From an uncultured Prevotellaceae bacterium (GTDB taxonomy: Bacteria > Bacteroidota > Bacteroidia > Bacteroidales > Bacteroidaceae), in contig CACXMM010000001.1 in assembly GCA_902768785.1 (NCBI GenBank), positions 266,396 through 330,395 on the forward strand: a DNA stretch of 64,000 nt, read 5' to 3'. Shown one piece after another: positions 10,345 through 19,187 of the stretch. Both the position numbers and the translations under genes were made by a program. The notes beneath the pieces are model-generated. The model ran no database searches. It saw only the letters and a list, made by a program, of their open reading frames with translations, and was not told the DNA's origin. The first letter of the stretch is position 1; the number at the start of each line of letters is the position of its first letter.

Positions 10345-11090
10345 GCCTGGCCCTCCTGAGATTTACTAGTTTCCTTCAATTCTTCAATCCTTGAATTCTT
10401 CAATTCTTCCACAACCTCCTTGGGCACATCCGTTACCACGATGGGCTTTTCCCGACGATGATCACCAAACTTATTACGGAACGTCAGTTCCTCGTTAGAT
10501 ACGCCAAGCTCACGTTCTTCCTTATTCTGCTTGTGATTAGCGCCGCCGAAGAACTTCTCAATCTTCACCTTGCGCTGGAGCTGCATCATACCATACATGA
10601 TGGCTTCCGGACGGGGAGGACAACCGGGAATAAACACATCCACGGGGACAATCTCTTCGATGCCTTTCACTACATGATAGCTCGATTTGAACGGACCGCC
10701 ACTAATAGCACAGCCACCCACAGCAATCACATACTTCGGTTCAGCCATCTCATCGTACAGACGCTTCAAGGCGGGCGCCATCTTATGAGTAATGGTACCG
10801 GCACACATGATCAGGTCAGCCTGACGAGGAGAGTTACGGGTCACCTCGAAACCGAAGCGGGCAAAGTCGTAACGGGAACAGCCGCAGGCCATGAACTCAA
10901 TACCACAGCATGAGGTGGCGAACGTCAGCGACCACAGTGAATTGGCACGTCCCCAGTTGATCAGTTTGTCCAAAGAGCCGGTGATCACATTCACACCACC
11001 CTCATGGAGCTCGTCAACGATCTTCTGCAACGACTCATTGTCATTCCACTCTTCGTAGGGAATACTCTTGATCTTTGGCTTCATTTCCAT
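10341..11090 (-). CDS. nuoB: NADH-quinone oxidoreductase subunit B with repeat-derived C-terminus
   Basis: Carries cluster N2, which reduces quinone. Ligand cysteines are visible in TSCCGIE, VGGCAISGG and IPGCPPRPEA. The start at 11090 (MEMKPKIK) has an AAGGAG ribosome site about 8 bases upstream; the alternative ATG at 11084 would form an ATGA overlap with the nuoA stop. At 249 residues it is longer than usual NuoB. The extra C-terminus (EELKNSRIEELKETSK) is translated from an imperfect TTCAATTCT-type repeat at 10366-10411, so the repeat has been read in frame before the ATGA junction with nuoCD. Confidence 0.93.
   Translation of the reverse strand: MEMKPKIKSIPYEEWNDNESLQKIVDELHEGGVNVITGSLDKLINWGRANSLWSLTFATSCCGIEFMACGCSRYDFARFGFEVTRNSPRQADLIMCAGTITHKMAPALKRLYDEMAEPKYVIAVGGCAISGGPFKSSYHVVKGIEEIVPVDVFIPGCPPRPEAIMYGMMQLQRKVKIEKFFGGANHKQNKEERELGVSNEELTFRNKFGDHRREKPIVVTDVPKEVVEELKNSRIEELKETSKSQEGQA
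10366..10411. repeat. ttcaattct repeat inside the nuoB 3' end
   Basis: On the plus strand the units TTCAATTCT, TTCAATCCT, TGAATTCTT and CAATTCTTC run across the last codons of nuoB, next to one CTAGTTTCC unit. This is the same family as the intergenic arrays at 8.7 and 19.1 kb. Confidence 0.75.
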
Positions 11091-11431
11091 TCCAACGCTC
11101 CTTTCCGCCAAGCGTATGCCAGGCCAAATACCAGTACTAACAAAAAGAATCCGATGCTGGCGATAGCCATGACACCGAACTCCTTAACAACCACTGCCCA
11201 TGGATACAGAAATACTGTTTCTACATCAAACATGAGGAAAAGGATGGCAAATAGGTAGAAGCCCACACTGACAGGCAACCAGGAAGTACCACGGGTGGGA
11301 ATACCGCACTCGTAGGGCTCGCCTTTCACCTTGTTGTATGAGCGTGGACCTATCAGCTTAGCAATCACGTAAGCTGCCACCACTAATGTAATGGCCGTTA
11401 AGATAACGGTAATTAACAAAGTAAAATACAT
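11081..11431 (-). CDS. nuoA: NADH-quinone oxidoreductase subunit A
   Basis: Three-helix membrane subunit (116 residues) that opens the operon. It has the conserved PYECGIPTRGTSW loop, whose cysteine switches with complex activity, and the DVETVFLYPWAV segment. Its stop overlaps the nuoB start region. The operon A-B-CD-H-I-J-K-L-M-N lacks E, F and G, so NADH may not be the electron donor. Confidence 0.95.
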   Translation of the reverse strand: MYFTLLITVILTAITLVVAAYVIAKLIGPRSYNKVKGEPYECGIPTRGTSWLPVSVGFYLFAILFLMFDVETVFLYPWAVVVKEFGVMAIASIGFFLLVLVFGLAYAWRKGALEWK

Positions 11432-11488
11432 ATATGTGTAATTGTTTGATTTGAATGCTCAGCAAAAGCACCTTGTTTTAAAACGGTG

Positions 11489-11496
11489 CAAAGTTA
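11489..11496 (-). promoter_or_regulatory. Probable nuo operon promoter (-7 box TAACTTTG)
   Basis: TAACTTTG matches the Bacteroidetes TAnnTTTG -7 box, about 58 bases before the nuoA start. A TTTG lies 12 bases upstream, nearer than a usual -33 element. Confidence 0.6.
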
Positions 11497-11561
11497 ACAA
11501 TAATTTTGCAAATAAAAATAATAAATATGGGAAATTATTGTGTGGATCGGTTTTTTTTCCG

Positions 11562-11569
11562 TATTTTTG
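11562..11569 (+). promoter_or_regulatory. Probable promoter of the BspA-like gene (-7 box TATTTTTG)
   Basis: TATTTTTG fits TAnnTTTG and lies 34 bases before the ATG at 11604. It is divergent from the nuo promoter. Confidence 0.6.
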
Positions 11570-11603
11570 CAAAACCAATTCATGAAATAGATTTTTCTGC
11601 GAT

Positions 11604-12890
11604 ATGAATATGAAAACAAGAATCCTGATGGTGGTTGTTGCAATGCTCTGTTGCTCAGCCTCGGAGATCAGCGCGAGGACGCCCTCCAAACTTTTCAAGA
11701 AAGCCGAGAAGGCTATTGTAGATGGCATCAACTACTCACTCGATGCCAAGAACAACAAGGCAAAGGTTCTGGCAGGAAAGAACCTCTACACAGGCGACCT
11801 GGTGATTCCGGAGAAGTTCACCGAGGACAGTGTCACCTATTATGTGGAGGAGATCGACGGTGGAGCCTTCAAGGACTGCCCCACCCTCACCTCCGTGGTG
11901 ATCCCCACCACGGTGACGAAGATCGGATCCAGTGCCTTCGAGAACTGCTCGGGTATTGAGACGATCGATATTCCTGAGAGCATCGTAGAGCTACCAGGCG
12001 AGATCTTCGAAGGCTGTACGGCCCTGAAGGAAGTGAAGCTTCACGACGGCATCGTTAGCATCGGTCATGGCGCATTCAAGAAATGTACTGCCTTGGAGAC
12101 GATCACCCTGCCAAAGAGTGTCACATCCATCGCCTATGACGTATTCGAGGGATGTACCAGTCTGAAAGAAGTGAACCTGCCACGGTCTTTGGAGAAGATT
12201 GGCTACTCTGCCTTCCAGGACTGTTCTGCCCTGGAGGAGATCGAGATTCCTAACGGCGTGAAGGCCATCGGCTGGATAGCCTTCAAGAACTGCACTTCCC
12301 TGAAGAAGTTTTCGTTCACCACGAGCATGGATAACATTGCCAACAGCATCTTTGAGGGATGCACCAGTCTGCAGGAGGTAAATATCCCCACCTCTATCAA
12401 GAGCATTGCCCACGATGCATTCAAGGGTTGTTCTTCCCTCGACTCTATCTATATTCCGAATTCAGTGAAGACCTTGGGAACCAGTGTCTTTGAGGACTGC
12501 TCCAACCTGAAGCATGTGAATATCCCCAACGGCATCAAGGAGATCCCCTCCTACTGTTTCAAAAACTGCGGAAGTCTGGCCGCCATCACCATCCCTACTT
12601 CGGTGAAGGAGATCAACAACCAGGCATTCCACGGCTGTTCCTCCATGGAGCGCATCGACATCCCCAGCAGCGTGAAAGAGATGGGTGGTGATGTGTTTGA
12701 GAACTGTTCCAGTCTGATGACCGTCATCATGCGCAGCGGCACACCGGCGAAGATCAAGAAGGATACGTTCCCCAAGTCGTTTATCAAGGATGGCTCTTTG
12801 TACGTTCCCAATATCACCCCCTATCGGGCTGATCTCAAGAGCGCATGGGCACAGTTCCGCGATATCAAAGTGATCCCTCCACAGTTTTAG
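11604..12890 (+). CDS. BspA-like leucine-rich repeat surface protein
   Basis: 428-residue exported protein. It has a signal peptide (MKTRILMVVVAMLCCSASE, cleavage near residue 25), then about ten LRR_5 (BspA-type) repeats of ~23 residues with the pattern IP.SV..IG..AF..C..L. Such proteins in oral and gut Bacteroidales often bind host or bacterial surfaces; the ligand here cannot be inferred. A second in-frame ATG lies 6 bases downstream. It stands alone and is followed by a long hairpin. Confidence 0.88.
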   Translation: MNMKTRILMVVVAMLCCSASEISARTPSKLFKKAEKAIVDGINYSLDAKNNKAKVLAGKNLYTGDLVIPEKFTEDSVTYYVEEIDGGAFKDCPTLTSVVIPTTVTKIGSSAFENCSGIETIDIPESIVELPGEIFEGCTALKEVKLHDGIVSIGHGAFKKCTALETITLPKSVTSIAYDVFEGCTSLKEVNLPRSLEKIGYSAFQDCSALEEIEIPNGVKAIGWIAFKNCTSLKKFSFTTSMDNIANSIFEGCTSLQEVNIPTSIKSIAHDAFKGCSSLDSIYIPNSVKTLGTSVFEDCSNLKHVNIPNGIKEIPSYCFKNCGSLAAITIPTSVKEINNQAFHGCSSMERIDIPSSVKEMGGDVFENCSSLMTVIMRSGTPAKIKKDTFPKSFIKDGSLYVPNITPYRADLKSAWAQFRDIKVIPPQF

Positions 12891-12900
12891 AGAACTTCTG

Positions 12901-12979
12901 TTTTTAACACAGAGACACAGAGACTCAGAGAAAAGGGAAAGAAATCTCTGAGCCTCTGTGTCTCTGTGTTAATAAAAAA
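12901..12979. terminator. Long hairpin (cacagagac repeat) between convergent genes
   Basis: Arms at about 12904-12931 and 12945-12972 pair over ~27 bases with one mismatch; each arm is built of CACAGAGA-type 7-base units. T-runs on one flank and A-runs on the other make it a bidirectional terminator between the BspA-like and epimerase genes. It has the same architecture (short-unit inverted arms) as the other repeats of the window. Confidence 0.75.
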
Positions 12980-12996
12980 TGAACTTTCTTTTATAG

Positions 12997-14310
12997 TTAA
13001 GAGAGTTCCCTCTCCATCACTTCCAGGCACATCCTGCTGTTGTGATACGGACATTTCCAGAAGCCGGCATGATCATCGACGGTATTCAACGTTCCATCGG
13101 GATGCCGGCTCCAGAACCACTCCCCGTTCTCATAGTCGATCAGATTGTCCTTGATGTACTGCCAACAGTGCTGTGCTTTCTCCAGGGCATCCTCATCACC
13201 GAAATACTGGTAGATATTGATCCATCCCACCACATTCTCGGCCTGCACCCACCAGTGAAGATCATCATCCACATGTCCTGTATCAAGGTTTGCCTCATGG
13301 ATCATCGATCCATCGGGACGCAGTCCTTTCTCAGAGGCCTTAGCTACCATCTGCACAATCGGCTCCACCTTCGCCAGCACATCCTTGTCACCTAACACCA
13401 ACGCAGCCTCATGCAACAGCCATGAGCACTCGATGTCATGACCGTAGCTCTCCAGTTGTCCTGCCTGACGAGTCCAGTCCATATCGAAGAAAAGATCAAG
13501 ATGGTGGGTCTCTGGATTCAGGATCCGGTCTGTGAAGATATCGATCAGATTTCGCAAAGAAGCTTCGAGTTTCGGGAGTGAGGAGTCTTTTCGAGGAGTG
13601 TGGAGTGAGGAGTGAGGAGTGAGATTAGTACTATGTGCTTGGTCTTGGGTCATTTCTCCCTCCACGCTCCACGCTCCACGCTCCACACATTCGCGTATCG
13701 CGCGAACCAAATTGGTATAAGGTTCGATGATATGCAGGTGGGTGTTCTGCGACTTGGGGTAGTTGGCATCAAGTTCAGAGAGTCGCATATCGGCAATCTC
13801 TCCCCATTCTCGTGTGCACGCCTCGATATAACCGTTGTTCTCCTTGTCGAGCGAATGCTCCTCGATGCAATCGAAGAGTTTCAAAGCATATTGCAGAGCC
13901 TCCTCATCACCAGTGGCACGGAAATACTCACTGAGTCCGTAGATCATAAAGCCGATGGCATAGAACTGCTTCTTCGTGTCCTTCAGTCTGCCAAAGTAGT
14001 CCACCGACCAATAGGTACCGCCGAACTCCTCATCGTAGAAATGCTCCAAGATATAGTCCTTCATACGGGTAGCAGCCATCAGATACTCTGGTTTCTTCAG
14101 CACCCGGTAGGCAGCAGAGAACGACCATAGGATACGGGCAGAGAGGATACCACCCTTGTCAGCATCCTTCACCAGACGACCGTCACCTGTCATCTGACCA
14201 TAGAAGCCACGGTGCTCCCTGTCCTGCATTTTGTCAAGCCAGAAACGCAGGATATTGTTCTCCAACACATCCTGCATTTCCTGTTTCATTTTCTTAATCT
14301 TTTCGTTCAT
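12997..14310 (-). CDS. Cellobiose 2-epimerase (AGE family) with in-frame repeat insertion
   Basis: Interconverts beta-1,4-linked glucose and mannose at the reducing end; in mannan use it turns mannobiose into mannosylglucose for the GH130 enzyme. It is an (alpha/alpha)6 barrel with the family stretches ENNILRFWLDKM, WSFSAAYRV and THLHIIEPYTNL. The start at 14310 gives 437 residues; an upstream in-frame region runs into a repeat. About 38 residues between RAIRECV and KLEASLRNLIDIF are encoded by inverted GGAGTGA/CTCCACG repeats (13574-13688) and are unlike the rest, explaining the extra length over ~390-410. Last gene of the mannan operon. Confidence 0.85.
   Translation of the reverse strand: MNEKIKKMKQEMQDVLENNILRFWLDKMQDREHRGFYGQMTGDGRLVKDADKGGILSARILWSFSAAYRVLKKPEYLMAATRMKDYILEHFYDEEFGGTYWSVDYFGRLKDTKKQFYAIGFMIYGLSEYFRATGDEEALQYALKLFDCIEEHSLDKENNGYIEACTREWGEIADMRLSELDANYPKSQNTHLHIIEPYTNLVRAIRECVERGAWSVEGEMTQDQAHSTNLTPHSSLHTPRKDSSLPKLEASLRNLIDIFTDRILNPETHHLDLFFDMDWTRQAGQLESYGHDIECSWLLHEAALVLGDKDVLAKVEPIVQMVAKASEKGLRPDGSMIHEANLDTGHVDDDLHWWVQAENVVGWINIYQYFGDEDALEKAQHCWQYIKDNLIDYENGEWFWSRHPDGTLNTVDDHAGFWKCPYHNSRMCLEVMERELS
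13574..13688. repeat. Inverted low-complexity repeat inserted in frame in the epimerase gene
   Basis: Left arm 13574-13623 consists of GGAGTGA units, right arm 13655-13688 of CTCCACG units; they are roughly complementary and enclose about 31 bases. The surrounding reading frame stays open on both sides. Confidence 0.8.
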
Positions 14311-14333
14311 TGGGTTATTTTGTTTGTTTTTTA

Positions 14334-14503
14334 TCGAGGAAGGAGGATGGAGGATGGAGGAAGGAGAATACCTTTGTGATTTCGTAATTTCGTTATCTCG
14401 TAACATCGATATTACGTTATTACGATACTACGTTATTACGACAACCGGTTGACTGTATCTCAGAACATTTCTCCTTCCTCCTTCGTCCTTCCTCCTTCCT
14501 CGA
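14334..14503. repeat. 170-bp inverted-repeat element between symporter and epimerase genes
   Basis: Arms at 14334-14367 and 14470-14503 match at 31 of 34 positions as inverted repeats (TCGAGGAAGGAGGA... outward). The interior holds CGTTATTAC-type units. A related element (arms 24860-24893 and 24951-24980) lies inside the sugar kinase gene. Confidence 0.85.
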
Positions 14504-14506
14504 GAC

Positions 14507-14524
14507 ATCCCCCTGCGGGGGGAT
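14507..14524. terminator. GC hairpin after the symporter gene
   Basis: ATCCCCC-TGC-GGGGGGAT just downstream of the symporter stop; compact stem without a clear T-run. Confidence 0.5.
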
Positions 14525-14526
14525 AA

Positions 14527-15867
14527 CTACTTCTTAATTGGATACTTGTAAAGCAACCAGATCATAATGATGATGATGACTGCCGGGAAGAGAGAGAACA
14601 GGGCCCATGTCATCTCACGGACAGCCTCCATATTGGTAATGTTGACAACCGTCTGACCATTGGCATCAGTACCTGAATAGAAACCGGCGATGCCTAACAG
14701 CAAAGCCACGAGTGAACCGGAGATAGCTGTTCCGAACTTCTGTGCCATCGTACCTGAAGAGAAGATAAGACCCGTGGATGATGTTCCGTTCTTCTCCGTG
14801 GCATAGTCAGCCACATCGGCATACATCGACCACAATAGCGGAGAATAAAGGCCCACGCCCACAGAGGTGAGCACTACCAAGGCGACAAGCACCCAGATGT
14901 AAGCAGGATCCATCGGCACGAAGAAGAAGGCGATGGAGAACACCATACAGATGATGCCTGCCACAATAAAGGCTTTCTTCTTGCTGCCCATCCACTGGGT
15001 GAACTTCGGAGACAGACCGCCGAAGATCATACAGGTCACCTCACCGAAGGTCATGAATACCGTGTAGTTGATAATCAGACCAGAAACCGTGACATCACCA
15101 TGCAGGCAATACTCCATCAGATAGCCGGCCACGGCATAGCGGAAGCCATTGAAGAAGTTCGTGCAGATACCGATGAGCGTCAGGTAAATCCAAGGCTTGT
15201 TCTTAAACAAATCGGCAAAGGGCTTGAAGGAGAATTTCTCAGCGCGGACGGGCTTCAGACGTTCTTTCGTGAGCAAGCCGCAAGCTAATGTCATGATCGT
15301 AGCCAAGCCACCAAGACAAGCACCTAACACCGCATACTGATGAGCAGGCGTGCCGCCAACCATCTTCTGTAGATAAGGGAACGAGAGCAGGGTGATGAAA
15401 CCCATGGCGTAGGCACCTACCATTCGGAACGAGGAGAACTGGTTCTTCTCATTGTCATCCTCAGTCATCACACCAAGCAATGATCCGTAGGGCACATTGA
15501 CAGCGGTATAGCAAGCCATCATAAGAAGGTAAAGCGTGTAGGCGTAGATGCGCTTACCCACAGGACCAAAGTCGGGGGTGTAGAGCAACAGAGCAAAAAT
15601 CACACCCAAGGGCACAGCACCAAAGAGGAGCCAAGGCCGATAGGTGCCCCAACGGCTCTGGGTACGGTCTGCCAACGAACCCATCAGCGGGTCGGTCACC
15701 ACATCAAACATACGCGCTATCAGCATCAGCGTTGCCGTGTCAGCCACTGTTAATCCGAAGACATTGGTGAAGAAAAGCGGGAAAGCAATCGACATCACCT
15801 TCCAAGTAATACCACCGGCCGCCGCATCACCGAGGGCGTAACCGATTTTTTCTTTTAGACTTGCCAT
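14527..15867 (-). CDS. GPH-family sugar:cation symporter (mannan oligosaccharides)
   Basis: 446-residue membrane carrier of the glycoside-pentoside-hexuronide:cation (MelB-like) family, with about 12 transmembrane helices. It opens with KEKIGYALGDAAAGGITWKV, the family N-terminal motif, followed by DPLMGSLADRTQSRWGTYRPW. Given the neighbours it probably imports mannobiose or small mannan oligosaccharides across the inner membrane, like the symporter in the B. fragilis mannan operon. The substrate is inferred from context. Confidence 0.85.
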   Translation of the reverse strand: MASLKEKIGYALGDAAAGGITWKVMSIAFPLFFTNVFGLTVADTATLMLIARMFDVVTDPLMGSLADRTQSRWGTYRPWLLFGAVPLGVIFALLLYTPDFGPVGKRIYAYTLYLLMMACYTAVNVPYGSLLGVMTEDDNEKNQFSSFRMVGAYAMGFITLLSFPYLQKMVGGTPAHQYAVLGACLGGLATIMTLACGLLTKERLKPVRAEKFSFKPFADLFKNKPWIYLTLIGICTNFFNGFRYAVAGYLMEYCLHGDVTVSGLIINYTVFMTFGEVTCMIFGGLSPKFTQWMGSKKKAFIVAGIICMVFSIAFFFVPMDPAYIWVLVALVVLTSVGVGLYSPLLWSMYADVADYATEKNGTSSTGLIFSSGTMAQKFGTAISGSLVALLLGIAGFYSGTDANGQTVVNITNMEAVREMTWALFSLFPAVIIIIMIWLLYKYPIKK

Positions 15868-15895
15868 ATTCTTGACTATTATTATTGTTGTTTCT

Positions 15896-16032
15896 TGACT
15901 GTAGAGTTTTTGACTATAGGGTAAAGACTATAGGCTATGGACTATAGACTATAGACTGTAGACTATTTTGACTATTGTGACTATTTTAACTATTGTGACT
16001 ATTTTAACTATTGTGACTATTTTAACTATTGT
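15896..16032. repeat. gactatag array, left of GxxExxY gene 1
   Basis: Many copies of GACTATAG and then GACTATTTT/AACTATTGT units. The inverted form (CTATAGTC) lies on the other side of the GxxExxY gene at 16531-16620. Confidence 0.85.
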
Positions 16033-16073
16033 GCCATACCATTAACTGTTATATTAACGGGAAAAAGTTACAA

Positions 16074-16466
16074 TTATTGTTTTCTTTTATACAGACGTGT
16101 TCTATGTCTAATCTCCAACCGCTCAGAACCGAAATTGATGAGCATTCCATCATCGATACCTGTAGCCACAAGATAGTTTACCAACTGCACCTCATTCACA
16201 GGTAAGAGCGCATTGACAGCCTTAAGTTCTACGATAACACGGCGGTCAACGATGATGTCCGCCCGATAGTCACCTACAACATGCTGTTTATAAAACACTT
16301 TGAAGGGCACTTCAGTTTCCACAGTAAGTCCATGATCACGCAATTCAATGAACATTGCATTCTTATATACCTTCTCCTCGAAACCAGGTGTTAGCAATCT
16401 CCTCACTTCCTTAGCGCAATCGGCAATGATATTAATCATCTCTTCAGTGCCCATAACTTCGTTCAT
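16074..16466 (-). CDS. GxxExxY protein (PD-(D/E)XK nuclease-like), copy 1
   Basis: 130-residue protein of the GxxExxY family, whose biochemical function I do not know. The name motif is GFEEKVY at residues 28-34. A core D70...E80-L-K82 (RADIIVDRRVIVELK) fits a PD-(D/E)XK nuclease fold. It interrupts the mannan operon between the phosphorylase and symporter genes and is flanked on both sides by inverted arrays of one repeat, which suggests it arrived as a unit with them. A second copy at 34822-35202 has the same D-to-E spacing of ten. Confidence 0.85.
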   Translation of the reverse strand: MNEVMGTEEMINIIADCAKEVRRLLTPGFEEKVYKNAMFIELRDHGLTVETEVPFKVFYKQHVVGDYRADIIVDRRVIVELKAVNALLPVNEVQLVNYLVATGIDDGMLINFGSERLEIRHRTRLYKRKQ

Positions 16467-16530
16467 GATTTACCTAAACCCTTTTTAAAAGTCTAACCTC
16501 ATTCTTAAAGCCTATTTTCCTATTCCTCAT

Positions 16531-16620
16531 CTATAGTCCTTCTATAGTCTAGTCTATAGTCTATAGTCTACAGTCCTTCTATAGTCTACAGTCCTTCTAT
16601 AGTCTACAGTCCTTCTATAG
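16531..16620. repeat. ctatagtc array, right of GxxExxY gene 1
   Basis: Units CTATAGTC, CTACAGTCCTT and similar; reverse complement of the array at 15896-16032. It runs into the stop codon of the GH130 gene (TAG from CTATAG). Confidence 0.85.
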
Positions 16621-17802
16621 TCCCTCCTTATTTTTGCGAATGAGTTTTTTGATGGTTTCCACACTGGCTGCTGTCGTCAGTCCGTCCTCAGGTGTATTCA
16701 TACAGTAGTCGATGAGTCGGTCGATCGTTGAGGTAGCCACATGCATCCGTGTATCAGCCGATGCATAGTAGATGAACACCTTCCCGTCCTCATCGGCGAT
16801 CCAGCCGTTGGCGAAAGCGACATTCATCACATCACCCAGGTACTCGTCGCCTGTTGGTACGAGGAAGTAACCGCCCGGCTGAGCTATCACCTTGGTAGGG
16901 TCTTCCAGAGAGGTCATATACATATAGAGTACATATCTCAGACCGTCGGCAGTAGCCCGTACGCCGTGGGCCAGGTGCAGCCATCCCTTCGGCGTCTTGA
17001 TGGGATGTGGTCCCTCACCATTCTTCACCTCAGTGATCGTATGGTAATGCCGTGCATTGATGATCTTCTCCTCCTTCACCTCCGCATGGGTGATATCATC
17101 CACGAGTGCCCAGCCGATGCCACCACCCGACCCAGTATCGATGAAGCCATCCTGCGGACGGGTATAGAATGCATACTTACCATCCACGAACTCAGGATGC
17201 AGCACCACATTACGCTGCTGACTCCTCGTCTTCAGGTCTGGCAAACGCTCCCATGTCTTCAGGTCCTTAGTACGGGCGATACCTGCCGTTGCTGTAGCCG
17301 CACTCAGGTTTCCCGGCTGTGAGTCATCATGACGTTCAGCGCAGAACACACCATAGATCCAGCCATCCTCATGGGCAGTGATACGCATGTCATAGATATT
17401 AGTGGCAGGATCCTCTCCCCCATTGGGAGAATCGGAAGGAGCTTCCGGCATCGTGACCGGCTCCTCCCAGAAGCGGAAGTGATCGATACCGTTCGGGCTC
17501 TCTGCCACTGCGAAGAACGACTTTCGGTCAGCACCCTCTACACGAACCACCAGGCAATATTTCCCATTCCACTTGATAGCACCGCTGTTCAGGGTGGCAT
17601 TCATCATGATGCGCTGCATCAGATAGGGATTATCCTGCTCATTGAAGTCATAACGCCACTCCAGCGGGGTATGCTCTGCTGTCAGGATCGGGTTCTTATA
17701 TTTCTCATAGATGCCGTTGCCCCACTCTAAAGGTTCATTTTTCCTTGTTAGCAGCTCCTCGTGGTGCTGACGGAGGGCTGCCACTTTTTCTTTGAAATTC
17801 AT
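16615..17802 (-). CDS. GH130 phosphorylase (4-O-beta-mannosyl-glucose phosphorylase type)
   Basis: 395-residue cytoplasmic enzyme that phosphorolyses beta-1,4-mannosyl-glucose to mannose 1-phosphate and glucose. Recognised by the family N-terminus ([16 protein letters not shown]-like [19 protein letters not shown]), [17 protein letters not shown] and [18 protein letters not shown]; length equals characterised GH130 subgroup 1 enzymes. In context it completes the mannanase-epimerase-phosphorylase route. The final codons and the TAG stop are read from the adjoining CTATAGTC repeat. Confidence 0.88.
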   Translation of the reverse strand: MNFKEKVAALRQHHEELLTRKNEPLEWGNGIYEKYKNPILTAEHTPLEWRYDFNEQDNPYLMQRIMMNATLNSGAIKWNGKYCLVVRVEGADRKSFFAVAESPNGIDHFRFWEEPVTMPEAPSDSPNGGEDPATNIYDMRITAHEDGWIYGVFCAERHDDSQPGNLSAATATAGIARTKDLKTWERLPDLKTRSQQRNVVLHPEFVDGKYAFYTRPQDGFIDTGSGGGIGWALVDDITHAEVKEEKIINARHYHTITEVKNGEGPHPIKTPKGWLHLAHGVRATADGLRYVLYMYMTSLEDPTKVIAQPGGYFLVPTGDEYLGDVMNVAFANGWIADEDGKVFIYYASADTRMHVATSTIDRLIDYCMNTPEDGLTTAASVETIKKLIRKNKEGL

Positions 17803-17810
17803 AGTTTACG

Positions 17811-17958
17811 TTTCGTTATATCGTTGTTTTGATGGTTCAAATTTCGATGTTTCACTTTTCGTTATATCGATATAACGGTATATCGATATTTCGATGTTAC
17901 GGTATTTCGGTATGTCGGTATATCGGTATGTCGGTATTTCGTTATTTCGATATATCGT
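17811..17958. repeat. cgttatatc / cggtatatc repeat between GH26 and GH130 genes
   Basis: About fifteen units such as CGTTATATC, CGATATAAC, CGGTATGTC. The last units encode the C-terminal residues NDISK and the stop of the GH26 gene. Occupies the whole 139-base gap. Confidence 0.85.
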
Positions 17959-19060
17959 TAACAAAAAGAGTTTTATCATTGGCATAGAATTCCTTGAAGA
18001 AGGGAGCATCCGCTTTTGAGGGAGCTGGACCGAACCACTCCTCCTTATAGTTACGCCATGTCAGCAGGTAGCTGATGGGGAAATCCTGCACGGCAGGCAG
18101 CAGAGTTGATGACCACCAGTCAGGCTGTGTCATGTTCTTCATACCCGTTTCTGTCAGGGCAGGAATCAGGTTGTGTTCCTTTGCCACCTCACAGAGCACC
18201 TGGAGGTTCTGCTTAGTACGGGAGATAAAGGCATCTTTCTCCTCGGGCACCCACTGATAGCCGTCCAGACCTATCATACTCACGCGGTCATCACCCGGAT
18301 AGCGGTCAAGCAGTCGTTCTGCCGTCAGGTTGTCCTGACAACCAGGGGAATATGACCATACCAAGTTATCGTAGCCATCAGCGTTGAGCTTGTCCTGCAG
18401 CATATTCCATAGCGCTTTATATTCCTCCACGGTACAGAGTTTCTCACCCCACCAGAACCAAGAGCCTGAGTTCTCATGCCAAGGACGGAAGATGATGGGG
18501 ATTTTTTTGCCGTTATCATCTGTCAGGGTAGCGAGGAAGTCAGACACGCGCTGCATCCAGCCCTCGAATTTCTCATGGAACTCCCCACCGGGCAGAATCT
18601 TCTTCACGACGGCAGAGTCGCTGACATCCCAGGCCGTTCCTTCAGGGAATTTCTGTCCTGCCCAGCCACCACCATCGATGGTAGTCACGGGATTCCGCGG
18701 ATGCCAGCTCAGAGTGATGATACCCCCGCGACGGTAATGGTTCTGAATCTCCTCTGTCATACGAGTAAAGGGCACACTGTCGAGGTTCTTCTTGTCACCC
18801 ATCTCAATACCACCGAGGTCGAATCCCATGATGGCGGGATAGTCGCCACATACATTCTTCACATCACTGGAGTCCTGGTCGTACTCCCAAGTCAGACCGT
18901 ACATCGGGTCATCCTGGTGTCCGTACATGACACCCTTCTGTCGGAGGGTGTCCAGTCGTTCCATCAACTGCTGAGCTCCAGTCTTCTGTGGCTCAGTCTG
19001 ATTTGTAGTGCATGCAGCTACTGCTGCAACAGTCACAACTGCCATCAATACTTTCTTCAT
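17942..19060 (-). CDS. GH26 endo-beta-1,4-mannanase, lipoprotein
   Basis: 372 residues. The signal sequence ends in a lipobox (VAAVAAC, Cys17), so the protein is probably anchored to the outer membrane or periplasmic. GH26 catalytic residues are visible: acid/base Glu196 in FRPWHENSGSW and nucleophile Glu304 in ALTETG; the WFWWG motif follows the acid/base. It releases mannobiose or short oligosaccharides from mannan. Between the CE7 esterase and the GH130 phosphorylase; both borders are repeat arrays. Confidence 0.92.
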   Translation of the reverse strand: MKKVLMAVVTVAAVAACTTNQTEPQKTGAQQLMERLDTLRQKGVMYGHQDDPMYGLTWEYDQDSSDVKNVCGDYPAIMGFDLGGIEMGDKKNLDSVPFTRMTEEIQNHYRRGGIITLSWHPRNPVTTIDGGGWAGQKFPEGTAWDVSDSAVVKKILPGGEFHEKFEGWMQRVSDFLATLTDDNGKKIPIIFRPWHENSGSWFWWGEKLCTVEEYKALWNMLQDKLNADGYDNLVWSYSPGCQDNLTAERLLDRYPGDDRVSMIGLDGYQWVPEEKDAFISRTKQNLQVLCEVAKEHNLIPALTETGMKNMTQPDWWSSTLLPAVQDFPISYLLTWRNYKEEWFGPAPSKADAPFFKEFYANDKTLFVNDISK

Positions 19061-19063
19061 ATT

Positions 19064-19187
19064 CTTTAATTTTTCAATTCTTCACCTCTTCAATTCTTCA
19101 ATTCTTCAATCCTTCAATCCTTCAATTCTTCAATTCTTCAATCCTTCAATTCTTCAATTCTTCACCTCTTCAATTCTTTCAACAGCC
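19064..19187. repeat. ttcaattct tandem array between CE7 and GH26 genes
   Basis: About thirteen copies of a 9-base unit (TTCAATTCT, TTCAATCCT, TTCACCTCT). It enters the CE7 reading frame, encoding its last residues KELKR and the stop. Confidence 0.9.

Noticed and set aside
14334-14503. Rho-independent terminator
   Set aside because: Arms are 34 bases with a 102-base interior and recur inside a coding gene; better treated as a repeat element.
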